NCBI GenBank assembly: GCA_947441745.1
Contig: CANEUJ010000026.1
Coordinates: 1-15,653, forward strand
Direction: 5' to 3'
DNA length: 15,653 nucleotides
From: Neisseriaceae bacterium
Lineage (GTDB): Bacteria > Pseudomonadota > Gammaproteobacteria > Burkholderiales > UBA11063
In this document: in pieces, positions 1 to 6,818 of the stretch
How the letters are laid out: each line of letters opens with the position of its first letter
Numbering within the stretch: the first letter of the stretch is position 1
Made by a program: the position numbers and the translations under genes
The notes under the pieces: generated by a model
What the model saw: the letters and a program-made list of their open reading frames with translations, nothing else
Told to the model about the DNA's origin: nothing
Database searches by the model: none

Positions 1-174
1 CCTAATGAGTTGATTATTGAGGCAGAAGATGCAAATGGTAGTATAATGGCACTAAGCCATCGTAGTTATCCAATCTATGGGGTTCAATTTCATCCTGAAT
101 CAATCTTGACTCCTGAAGGCGGAGTTATGCTAAAGAATTTTGTAGAGAAATGTAATGCTAAAACCATATATTAA
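1..174 (+). CDS. trpG: Anthranilate synthase glutamine amidotransferase subunit TrpG, 3' end only
   Basis: This is the last 57 codons of a class I glutamine amidotransferase, open at the left edge and ending in TAA at 172-174. The fragment contains GVQFHPES, the C-terminal signature of the family; H31 and E33 of the fragment are the His and Glu of the Cys-His-Glu triad that releases ammonia from glutamine. The Cys half lies outside the window. TrpG supplies ammonia to TrpE, which makes anthranilate from chorismate. The assignment to TrpG rather than another amidotransferase (for example PabA, GuaA) rests on the next gene, trpD, whose ATG lies inside it (20-base overlap). PabA/TrpG dual use cannot be excluded. 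Confidence 0.9.
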   Translation, partial: PNELIIEAEDANGSIMALSHRSYPIYGVQFHPESILTPEGGVMLKNFVEKCNAKTIY

Positions 175-1837
175 ACAGTTAGAGCTTGGACTTGATTTAA
201 CATTTGAACAAAGTTATAAAGCACTAAATATAATTCTTCAAAATGATATCCCAGTGCAAACTGCAGCTTTTTTGGTACTGCTTAGCTCTAAAGGTGAAAC
301 ACCTGATGAATTTGCAGGGCTAATAAAATCAGTAAAAGAACATGCGACAACTCTTAAGTTAGATTATCCAGTTATTGATATAGTTGGTACTGGAGGAGAT
401 AATTCTGGTAGTGTTAATATTTCGACAGCCGCAGCTCTTTTAACTGCCGCCTGTTCTCTACCTGTAGTAAAACATGGTAATCGTGCTCAATCTTCAATTT
501 GTGGCTCTGCTGATGTATTAGAACAGTTAGGATACAAACTAAACCAAACAATTGACGAAATAGTTGAAGCGGTAAAAAAGACTAATTTTGGATTTTGTTT
601 TGCTCCAAATTTTCATCCTGTACTTGCTAAAGTTCGTGAAATAAGAAAAACTCTTGGAGTGCCTACAATATTTAATTTACTTGGGCCTATGTGTAACCCA
701 GCTAATGCAGAACATATAGTTCTTGGAGTATATGATCCCAAGCGAGTGGATTTAATTGCTAATACACTTTTAAAGATAGGTACCAAGCGTTCAATTGTTT
801 TTAGTGCTTACGGAATGGATGAGCTTAGTTGTATTGGCTCAATAGAAGCTTTAATAGTTAGTGATAAAATAGAGAAAATTATTATCAATCCAGAAGAGCT
901 TGGTTTAAGAAAATGTAGCATTAATGATTTAGCTGGAGGGGATGCGTTATATAATTCAGGATTAATTAGTAAGGCATTTTCGGGTGTTGATACCCCGATA
1001 ACAGATACATTGATTTTAAATGCTGCAGTAGCCGTTTATATTTATGGTAATAATGTTTCACTAAAAGAATGTGTTGATATAGTAAAAGAACGTTTAAAAC
1101 ATGGTAATATTATTCCAAGGAATAGATTACATGAAATTATCTTACGTAAAAGTATGCCACCAATCAAGAAAAAAAGCTTAAAATCAGCACTAATTAGTAA
1201 ACCAGGTGGTACCGTATTAGCTGAAATAAAACGTGCTTCACCATCAGCGGGAGTGATTGCTTTGATTAATGACCCAGTTGCTCGGGCTATGAGCTATGTA
1301 GAAGCTGGAGCTAGTGCAATTTCCGTATTAACTGATGAGGGTTTTTCTGGCTCAATTGATGATTTAAAAAATGTAGCAAATGCACTAAAAGATACTAGTA
1401 TTCCTATCTTATGTAAAGATTTTTTTATATATCCAGAACAAATAGCACAGGCGAAAAATGCTGGAGCAGATGCGATTTTGCTAATGGTGTCTGTCTTACA
1501 TAATGATACGGCTAGAATGGTTAGATTAGCTCATGAGTTTAGTTTAGAAGCATTAGTTGAAGTCCATGGTTCTGATGAGTTGCCAATTGCACTTAGTTCT
1601 GGAGCTGATATTATTGGGGTAAATCAACGTGATTTACGTGATTTTAGTATGCACCCAGAGATTTATGGCGATTTGATAAAACTTATACCTGATAATATAG
1701 TAAAAATAGCCGAATCAGGAATTAATAATTATGAAGATGCTCTGAATATGTACCGCCTTGGATATAATGCGGTTTTGGTCGGGACTGCACTGTCTCAATT
1801 AAAAAATCCTAGAGATTTTTTTGGTGATGTGCAGTAG
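155..1837 (+). CDS. trpDC: Fused anthranilate phosphoribosyltransferase / indole-3-glycerol phosphate synthase (TrpD-TrpC)
   Basis: A 560-residue bifunctional enzyme for two non-adjacent tryptophan steps. Residues 1 to about 320 are TrpD, which joins anthranilate to PRPP: GTGGD at 78-82 and KHGNR at 106-110 bind PRPP and anthranilate, and D222-E223 are the metal-site acids. Residues from about 324 are the TIM-barrel TrpC, which closes the ring to indole-3-glycerol phosphate. Its catalytic set appears complete: E357 and K359 (AEIKRASPS), K421 (CKDF), E469, N490 (GVNQRDL), E520 and S521 (AESGI). The join is very short, because the N-terminal helix region of TrpC before AEIK is only about 30 residues against roughly 45 in free enzymes. 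The start overlaps trpG by 20 bases. The stop TAG (1835-1837) is the first three bases of the first downstream repeat. Both activities look intact. Confidence 0.95.
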   Translation: MLKPYIKQLELGLDLTFEQSYKALNIILQNDIPVQTAAFLVLLSSKGETPDEFAGLIKSVKEHATTLKLDYPVIDIVGTGGDNSGSVNISTAAALLTAACSLPVVKHGNRAQSSICGSADVLEQLGYKLNQTIDEIVEAVKKTNFGFCFAPNFHPVLAKVREIRKTLGVPTIFNLLGPMCNPANAEHIVLGVYDPKRVDLIANTLLKIGTKRSIVFSAYGMDELSCIGSIEALIVSDKIEKIIINPEELGLRKCSINDLAGGDALYNSGLISKAFSGVDTPITDTLILNAAVAVYIYGNNVSLKECVDIVKERLKHGNIIPRNRLHEIILRKSMPPIKKKSLKSALISKPGGTVLAEIKRASPSAGVIALINDPVARAMSYVEAGASAISVLTDEGFSGSIDDLKNVANALKDTSIPILCKDFFIYPEQIAQAKNAGADAILLMVSVLHNDTARMVRLAHEFSLEALVEVHGSDELPIALSSGADIIGVNQRDLRDFSMHPEIYGDLIKLIPDNIVKIAESGINNYEDALNMYRLGYNAVLVGTALSQLKNPRDFFGDVQ

Positions 1838-1958
1838 GGCAAGGGCATGGATACCAGCCTGCGCTGGTATGACGGACACGTTGATGAGATGATGATTACT
1901 CCGTCATTCCAAACATAAACATGATGCTGTTTCGAGAGTGTTTGGAATCCATGCCCTA
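1835..1958 (+). repeat. Palindromic repeat, copy 1 (124 bp, longest form)
   Basis: The ends are imperfect inverted repeats: TAGGGC(AAGGGC)ATGGATACC at the left and GGAATCCATGCCCTA at the right. Inside are an exact 8-bp hairpin (ATACCAGC 1851-1858, GCTGGTAT 1863-1870, loop CTGC), the pair ATGACGG 1869-1875 / CCGTCAT 1901-1907, and the pair ATTCCAAAC 1906-1914 / GTTTGGAAT 1940-1948. The whole element can fold into a long branched hairpin in RNA or single-stranded DNA. Its reverse strand encodes the familiar spurious peptide VIPAQAGIH, seen wherever this class of dispersed intergenic palindrome occurs in proteobacteria. It has no coding capacity of its own and looks like a REP- or MITE-type element. 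The first TAG is the trpDC stop codon. Confidence 0.85.
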
Positions 1959-1968
1959 AAAGAGAAGA

Positions 1969-2049
1969 TAGGGCAAGGGCATGGATACCAGCCTACGCTG
2001 GTATGACGAATGCGATGCTGTTTCGAGAGTGTTTGGAATCCATGCCCTA
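1969..2049 (+). repeat. Palindromic repeat, copy 2 (81 bp, internally deleted form)
   Basis: This copy has the same ends as copy 1 and keeps the left hairpin (ATACCAGC 1985-1992, GCTGGTAT 1997-2004, loop CTAC). It lacks 43 bp of the middle, including the CCGTCATTCCAAAC arm. It is separated from copy 1 by the 10-base spacer AAAGAGAAGA. Confidence 0.85.
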
Positions 2050-2059
2050 AAAGAGAAGA

Positions 2060-2140
2060 TAGGGCAAGGGCATGGATACCAGCCTGCGCTGGTATGACGA
2101 ATGTGGTACTGTTTCGATAGCGTTTGGAATCCATGCCCTA
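2060..2140 (+). repeat. Palindromic repeat, copy 3 (81 bp, internally deleted form)
   Basis: This copy matches copy 2 at 75 of 81 positions by direct comparison and carries the same 43-bp internal deletion. It is preceded by an identical AAAGAGAAGA spacer, so copies 2 and 3 form a tandem of period 91 bp. The left hairpin is ATACCAGC 2076-2083 / GCTGGTAT 2088-2095. It ends 26 bases before the trpFB start, just upstream of that gene's ribosome binding site. Confidence 0.85.
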
Positions 2141-2166
2141 ATATGTTTAAATACAGGAAATGAAAT

Positions 2167-3897
2167 ATGTTAATAAAGATTTGTGGGTTAACTAATCCAA
2201 CGACTGCCAAACAAGCAGCAATAAATGGTGCTGACTATATAGGGTTACTATTTTCAAATGTATCACCACGCCAAGTAAGTATTGATGATGCTGTTATTAT
2301 TGCAGATGCTATTAGAAGCGGTGGGGCTGAAGTGGTTGGAGTTTTTGTCGATGAAGAGTTTGATGAGATGTTAGAAATCATAAAACGTCTTAACCTTACA
2401 GTTGTACAATTGCATCGCGATAAGGTACGTAGTTATTGTACTCAACTTGATCCAAAGCTACAAATTATTTATGTAACTGACGATAACCCATTACCAACTA
2501 ATCTCAGCCCCAAGCGTGATTTTTTACTTTTTGAAAATATGCTTCCTTTTAAAACTCCATTTAGGTATTTTATCGCTGGAGCAATTGATATTAATAATGT
2601 TCAAGAAAAAATAAATACCTACCATCCAGGAGGAGTTGATTTATCTTCGGGGGTAGAAAGTACTCTTGGTATCAAAGATATAAAAAAAATTACTGATTTT
2701 ATTCGTCATGTGAGACCTGAACGCTATGGACATTTTGGAGGGAGATATGTTCCAGAGCTACTTATACCACCGCTTTTAGAGCTTGAGAAAGCGTATGCAA
2801 CAATTGCTACAACAGATATTTTTAGACAAGAGTTAAACTCCATACTTAAGAACTATATGGGACGACCTACTGCACTAACTGAAGTAAAAAATTTTGCAAA
2901 TAGCATTGGTGGCAGAGTAAGAGTTTTTTTAAAGCGTGAAGATTTACTTCATACTGGAGCACATAAGATTAATAACTCTCTGGGACAATGTTTGTTAGCC
3001 AAAAAAATGGGTAAAACGAGAATTATTGGCGAAACAGGAGCAGGGCAACATGGAGTGGCAACAGCTACAGCGTGTGCTATGTTTGGGCTTGAGTGCGTGA
3101 TTTATATGGGGCAACTAGATATAGAACGTCAAGCACCTAATGTTACTAAAATGCGTCTTCTTGGGGCAAAAGTAGTTAGTGTGACTAGTGGTTCAGCAAC
3201 GCTAAAGGATGCCGTTAATGAAGCTCTTCGCGATTGGGCAGAAAGCTATGAAAATAGTCATTATTGTTTGGGGTCGGCTTTAGGCCCTCATCCTTTTCCA
3301 AAAATAGTTGCTGATTTCCAAAGCGTTATTGGGAATGAAGCTAAAAAACAATTTTTTGATATCGTAGGTACTAATCCATATGCTGTGATAGCATGTGTTG
3401 GTGGGGGGTCAAACTCTATTGGTATTTTTGGTGCTTATTTGGATGACTTAGATGTCGCTTTAATAGGTGTTGAAGCTGGTGGTAGTGGGGCGGGGCTAGG
3501 TAATAACGCTGCTCGTTTTAGTGAAGGTACACCTGGTATTCTTCATGGTTCTAGGTCGTATTTACTTCAAACTAAAGATGGGCAAATTGTTGATACTTAC
3601 TCTATATCAGCAGGGCTTGATTATGCAGCGGTAGGGCCACAGCACGCTAACTTGTTCGAAATCGGACGGGCTAAATACGATATAGCAACAGATAAAGAAG
3701 CATTAGTAGCATTTAGACTTTTAATGCGAACTGAAGGGATTATCCCAGCACTAGAGTCATCTCATGCTCTTGGGTATTTGATAAGCCATATAGATGATTT
3801 TCCAGTAGGTAGTAGTGTACTGGTTAATCTATCAGGGCGAGGAGATAAGGATCTACCTAGTTTGATTTCTTCAGGAGTTTTAGAATGTCTCGTATAG
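2167..3897 (+). CDS. trpFB: Fused phosphoribosylanthranilate isomerase / tryptophan synthase beta (TrpF-TrpB)
   Basis: A 576-residue fusion. Residues 1 to about 182 are TrpF: the catalytic Cys is C6 (KICGLT), and SPR 33-35, QLH 81-83 and VDLSSGVES 157-165 are recognisable. The usual catalytic Asp in LLxD is Glu (LLFE, E123), and the GGxGxxFDW loop that should follow is missing, so isomerase activity is uncertain. Residues from about 184 are a complete TrpB, which makes tryptophan from indole and serine with PLP: GHFGGRYVPE 188-197, the PLP lysine K267 in TGAHKINN, catalytic E289 in ETGAGQHG, the phosphate loop GGGSNS 412-417, and SGRGDKD 556-562. AGGA at 2155-2158 sets the ATG at 2167. The 3' end overlaps trpA by 13 bases. 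Confidence 0.93.
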   Translation: MLIKICGLTNPTTAKQAAINGADYIGLLFSNVSPRQVSIDDAVIIADAIRSGGAEVVGVFVDEEFDEMLEIIKRLNLTVVQLHRDKVRSYCTQLDPKLQIIYVTDDNPLPTNLSPKRDFLLFENMLPFKTPFRYFIAGAIDINNVQEKINTYHPGGVDLSSGVESTLGIKDIKKITDFIRHVRPERYGHFGGRYVPELLIPPLLELEKAYATIATTDIFRQELNSILKNYMGRPTALTEVKNFANSIGGRVRVFLKREDLLHTGAHKINNSLGQCLLAKKMGKTRIIGETGAGQHGVATATACAMFGLECVIYMGQLDIERQAPNVTKMRLLGAKVVSVTSGSATLKDAVNEALRDWAESYENSHYCLGSALGPHPFPKIVADFQSVIGNEAKKQFFDIVGTNPYAVIACVGGGSNSIGIFGAYLDDLDVALIGVEAGGSGAGLGNNAARFSEGTPGILHGSRSYLLQTKDGQIVDTYSISAGLDYAAVGPQHANLFEIGRAKYDIATDKEALVAFRLLMRTEGIIPALESSHALGYLISHIDDFPVGSSVLVNLSGRGDKDLPSLISSGVLECLV

Positions 3898-4643
3898 ATA
3901 AAGCATTCGCAGCAAAAGCAAAAATAGCGTATTTAACTGCTGGCGATGGAAGCAGTGATTACTTTATGGCTTTAGTTAGAGCTGGAGCTAATATTTTAGA
4001 AATTGGTATTCCATTTTCAGACCCTGTGGCTGATGGCTTGTCTATTCAACTTGCTATGGAGCGATCTCTTAAAAAAGGAACTAATATTGCAAAAGTACTA
4101 GAAATAGTCAGAGAAATTAGAAGTCAAACTGATGTAGCCGTTATTTTATTTACTTATTTCAATCCAATTCAAAATAATTTAGAGAAATTTTTGAGTGAAG
4201 CTAAGGATGCTGGAGCTGATGGAATATTAATCGTAGATTTACCGTTTGAAGAGGGTACACAATTAAGATTTTTATGTGACAATATAGGACTAGCACAAAT
4301 TGCGGTTAGTGCTCCATCTTCATCACCTGAACGAATTGAGCAATTATCCACATATGGTAGTGGGTTTTTATACTATGCCTGTCATAAGGGTACGACTGGT
4401 ACTAAGGATGAATTACCAGAGAATATAGTTAGTCGAATTAATGAAGTTAAAAAGCACTCCAAACTACCAGTAGCTGTTGGGTTTGGCGTTTCAAATAATA
4501 ATATGGTTAATAAAATCCTAGAAGTTGCTGATGGATGCGTCATTGGCTCATATTTTGTTAATCAAGTAGCCAAAAATGTAACTTCTAATGAATTAGAACA
4601 ACTAGCTAAAGAGGTGTTTCATGTTAACAAAAGTAAATGTTAG
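3885..4643 (+). CDS. trpA: Tryptophan synthase alpha chain
   Basis: A 252-residue TIM barrel that cleaves indole-3-glycerol phosphate to indole and passes it to TrpB. The catalytic acids are present: E39 in LEIGIPFSDP and D50 in VADG. DLPFEE 118-123, GFG 199-201 and the phosphate-binding GS 221-222 also fit. Several normally fixed positions differ: the usual ADGPxIQ is ADGLSIQ (L52), the usual TAGDP is TAGDG, and the loop usually written SRxGVTG is CHKGTTG (166-172). This marks a divergent TrpA lineage; LTAGDG also recalls chlamydial TrpA from memory. AGGAG at 3873-3877 lies 7 bases before the ATG. The gene overlaps trpFB by 13 bases and aroB by 23 bases, so the alpha and beta chains are translated as a coupled pair. 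Confidence 0.94.
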   Translation: MSRIDKAFAAKAKIAYLTAGDGSSDYFMALVRAGANILEIGIPFSDPVADGLSIQLAMERSLKKGTNIAKVLEIVREIRSQTDVAVILFTYFNPIQNNLEKFLSEAKDAGADGILIVDLPFEEGTQLRFLCDNIGLAQIAVSAPSSSPERIEQLSTYGSGFLYYACHKGTTGTKDELPENIVSRINEVKKHSKLPVAVGFGVSNNNMVNKILEVADGCVIGSYFVNQVAKNVTSNELEQLAKEVFHVNKSKC

Positions 4644-5730
4644 TTTAAAAGCTAGACCTAAAAGCAAATACAATATTTTACTTGGCGATGGTATTCTTAG
4701 TAATTGGCAGAATTGGTTATCTATACAGTGTCCAGATAAACAGATAGTGATAATTACTGATAAAATTGTCGAAAATATATATGCACATTCATTTAGTAAA
4801 ACGCTTACTAAAAATGGTTATAATGTATTAATTTTAAGTATTGAACCAGGTGAAGAGTCAAAAGTACAAAGTACTAAAGAATATCTGGAATTAGAAATGC
4901 TTAAAGCTAAATTTGGACGAAATACATTACTTCTAGCTTTTGGAGGCGGTATTGTTGGTGATTTAGCAGGTTTTATAGCTGCAACATATATGCGAGGGAT
5001 TAGGTATATACAAATACCAACAACATTATTAGCGATGATAGATAGCAGTGTAGGTGGCAAGACTGCTATTAATACTCCTTATGGCAAAAACATGATAGGC
5101 GTGATTTTTCAGCCAAGCCTAGTAGTTATGGATTTGGCACTACTAAGTAGTCTTAGTAAGATTCTAGTTATCAATGGTCTAATTGAAGCTTTAAAGATTT
5201 TTCTAACCTTAGATAATAAGAGTTTTACTTATGCAAGGTTAAACCTAAATAAGTTATTGGAGAGGGAGCCTCATACATTAAAATCAGTGATCGCTCGTGC
5301 AGTTAAACTAAAAGTAAAAGTAGTTAAAATTGATGAATTTGAAGAAAACCTTCGGATGATACTTAATTTTGGGCATACTATAGGTCATGCATTAGAAAAA
5401 TTAAGTAACTATCATATACTACATGGCTATGCTGTTGGGTTGGGTATATTGGTCGAAGCTAAAATATCGCAATTAATGGGAATTCTCAGTATTGAAAATT
5501 ATGAATTAATTTCTAGGGTTTTAAATAGTATTGGTATATCCAAAGACATGTTGTCAGCATTTAATGCAGATGAAATAGTATCTATTGCGAAAGGGGATAA
5601 GAAAAACCATAGTGGGAAGATTTTATTTGTGCTTCTGAAGGATATAGGAGAGGTTTATACTAAAAACGATATGGTAGCTACTCCAGTTGATGAGAATTAC
5701 ATTATTCAAGCTTTTAATAGCTTGTTATAA
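4621..5730 (+). CDS. aroB: 3-dehydroquinate synthase
   Basis: This 369-residue cytosolic NAD- and metal-dependent enzyme converts DAHP to 3-dehydroquinate, shikimate step 2. Visible signatures are GGGIVGDLAGFIAATYMRG (108-126), PTTLLAMIDSSVGGKTA (133-149), KNMIG 156-160, and the metal ligands E189 (GLIEALK), H252/H256 (NFGHTIGHALE) and H268 (LHGYAV). The common HGEAV motif has Tyr at 270 in place of Glu, and the region before E189 (SKILVINGL) is atypical. All metal ligands remain, so the enzyme is probably active. GAGGTG at 4611-4616 serves as the ribosome binding site inside the end of trpA, which is overlapped by 23 bases. Length is normal for the family. Confidence 0.95.
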   Translation: MLTKVNVSLKARPKSKYNILLGDGILSNWQNWLSIQCPDKQIVIITDKIVENIYAHSFSKTLTKNGYNVLILSIEPGEESKVQSTKEYLELEMLKAKFGRNTLLLAFGGGIVGDLAGFIAATYMRGIRYIQIPTTLLAMIDSSVGGKTAINTPYGKNMIGVIFQPSLVVMDLALLSSLSKILVINGLIEALKIFLTLDNKSFTYARLNLNKLLEREPHTLKSVIARAVKLKVKVVKIDEFEENLRMILNFGHTIGHALEKLSNYHILHGYAVGLGILVEAKISQLMGILSIENYELISRVLNSIGISKDMLSAFNADEIVSIAKGDKKNHSGKILFVLLKDIGEVYTKNDMVATPVDENYIIQAFNSLL

Positions 5731-5731
5731 G

Positions 5732-5740
5732 TGTTATAAT
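5732..5740 (+). promoter_or_regulatory. Possible extended -10 promoter before the DAHP synthase gene
   Basis: TGTTATAAT matches the extended -10 consensus TGnTATAAT exactly, with the hexamer at 5735-5740. It lies in the 44-base gap between aroB and the next gene, 34 bases before its GTG. No good -35 hexamer sits 16-18 bases upstream, which extended -10 promoters tolerate. It could drive the downstream aro/phe genes separately from trp. This is sequence match only, in AT-rich DNA. Confidence 0.45.
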
Positions 5741-5774
5741 AATTGTTTGTATTAAATAAAATTTAGGATAAATT

Positions 5775-6818
5775 GTGGCTTATAGAATAATAGAAAAATT
5801 ACCAAATGTAAAAGAAATAATTGCGGCAACTCCAATGTCAGCGGAAGGTTATGCTAGTATCTTAAAGCACCGTGAAGAGATAAAGGCAATTTTAAGAGGT
5901 GATGACAAACGTTTGATTTGCGTTGTTGGACCTTGCTCAGCATGGCCTGATACTGCGGTTTTGGAGTATGCTAGACGCTTAGTATTACTTAATCAAAAAG
6001 TATCAAAAAATCTAAAAATTATTATGCGATCATATATTCAAAAACCAAGAACTATAAAAGGCTGGACGGGGCCTGTAAATCAACCAGATCCACTATCTCC
6101 ACCCAATATCACCGAAGGTATCAAATATGCCAGAGGGCTTATGGTTAAGATAAACGAGATGGGCTTAGCTATTGCTGATGAAGCACTATTTACCCATAAT
6201 TCAGAAGGGTTTTTAGAGTTGTTATCATGGGTTGCAATTGGAGCTAGAAGTAGTGAAGATCAAGAACATAGAATACATGCTTCAGCTATAGATTGTCCTG
6301 TTGGTATGAAAAACCCAACCCATGGTTCACTTAAAATTGGAGTAAATAGCATAGTTGCTGCCACAAACTCGCATATAGCGGTATTTGATGGGTATGCTAT
6401 AGAGACTAGTGGAAATTCTTATGCTCATTTGGTACTACGTGGGGGTAATGGTAAACCAAACTACTCAATAGAGTATATAATCGAAGCATACGAGCTTCTT
6501 AATAAAGCACAAGTTGAAAATCCAGCTATTATGGTTGATGTTAGTCATGATAATTGCTTGGTAAATGGCAAAAAAGACTATTCTTTGCAACCACAGATTA
6601 TATTTGATATTTTGGATAGTGTCAAAGATAAACCTGAGCTTAAAAAAGTAATTAAAGGCTTTATGATAGAGAGTTTCTTAAAATCTGGAAATCAAAATAT
6701 TGATACAGCAGAAATTATTGATTTTGGTGGGCTATCTATAACTGACCCATGTATAAGCTTTGAGGAAACAGAAGAGTTGTTACTTAAACTATCAGAAAGA
6801 TTAGCACATGACAACTAA
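5775..6818 (+). CDS. 3-deoxy-7-phosphoheptulonate (DAHP) synthase, class I (AroG/F/H type)
   Basis: This enzyme joins phosphoenolpyruvate and erythrose 4-phosphate, the committed first step of the shikimate pathway. The 347 residues match class I alpha enzymes: VGPCS with metal ligand C54, KPRT 90-93, GAR 156-158, CPVGMKN 174-180, LRGG 221-224, and metal ligands H258 (DVSHDN), E299 (MIESFL) and D324 (SITDPC). The start is GTG at 5775 with AGGA at 5765-5768, spacing 6. Which end product inhibits it cannot be told from sequence by eye, so no specific aroF/G/H symbol is given. It overlaps the dehydratase gene by 11 bases. It is the only DAHP synthase in the window and sits mid-operon behind a possible promoter of its own. 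Confidence 0.95.
   Translation: MAYRIIEKLPNVKEIIAATPMSAEGYASILKHREEIKAILRGDDKRLICVVGPCSAWPDTAVLEYARRLVLLNQKVSKNLKIIMRSYIQKPRTIKGWTGPVNQPDPLSPPNITEGIKYARGLMVKINEMGLAIADEALFTHNSEGFLELLSWVAIGARSSEDQEHRIHASAIDCPVGMKNPTHGSLKIGVNSIVAATNSHIAVFDGYAIETSGNSYAHLVLRGGNGKPNYSIEYIIEAYELLNKAQVENPAIMVDVSHDNCLVNGKKDYSLQPQIIFDILDSVKDKPELKKVIKGFMIESFLKSGNQNIDTAEIIDFGGLSITDPCISFEETEELLLKLSERLAHDN

Noticed and set aside
1835..2140. CRISPR array
   Set aside because: Only three units; the repeats are 81-124 bp, far too long; and the two spacers are 10 bases and identical, the opposite of CRISPR spacers.
1838..2166. Trp attenuator or T-box leader before trpFB
   Set aside because: The stems are fully explained by the repeats. 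No short peptide with tandem Trp codons, no T-box sequence and no T-run after a stem was seen.
1904..2210. Minus-strand open frames over the repeats, one with the peptide VIPAQAGIH
   Set aside because: The frames simply read through the palindromic repeats; internal peptide repetition follows the 91-bp DNA period, no ribosome binding site was seen, and one overlaps the trpFB start. They are spurious translations of the repeat family.
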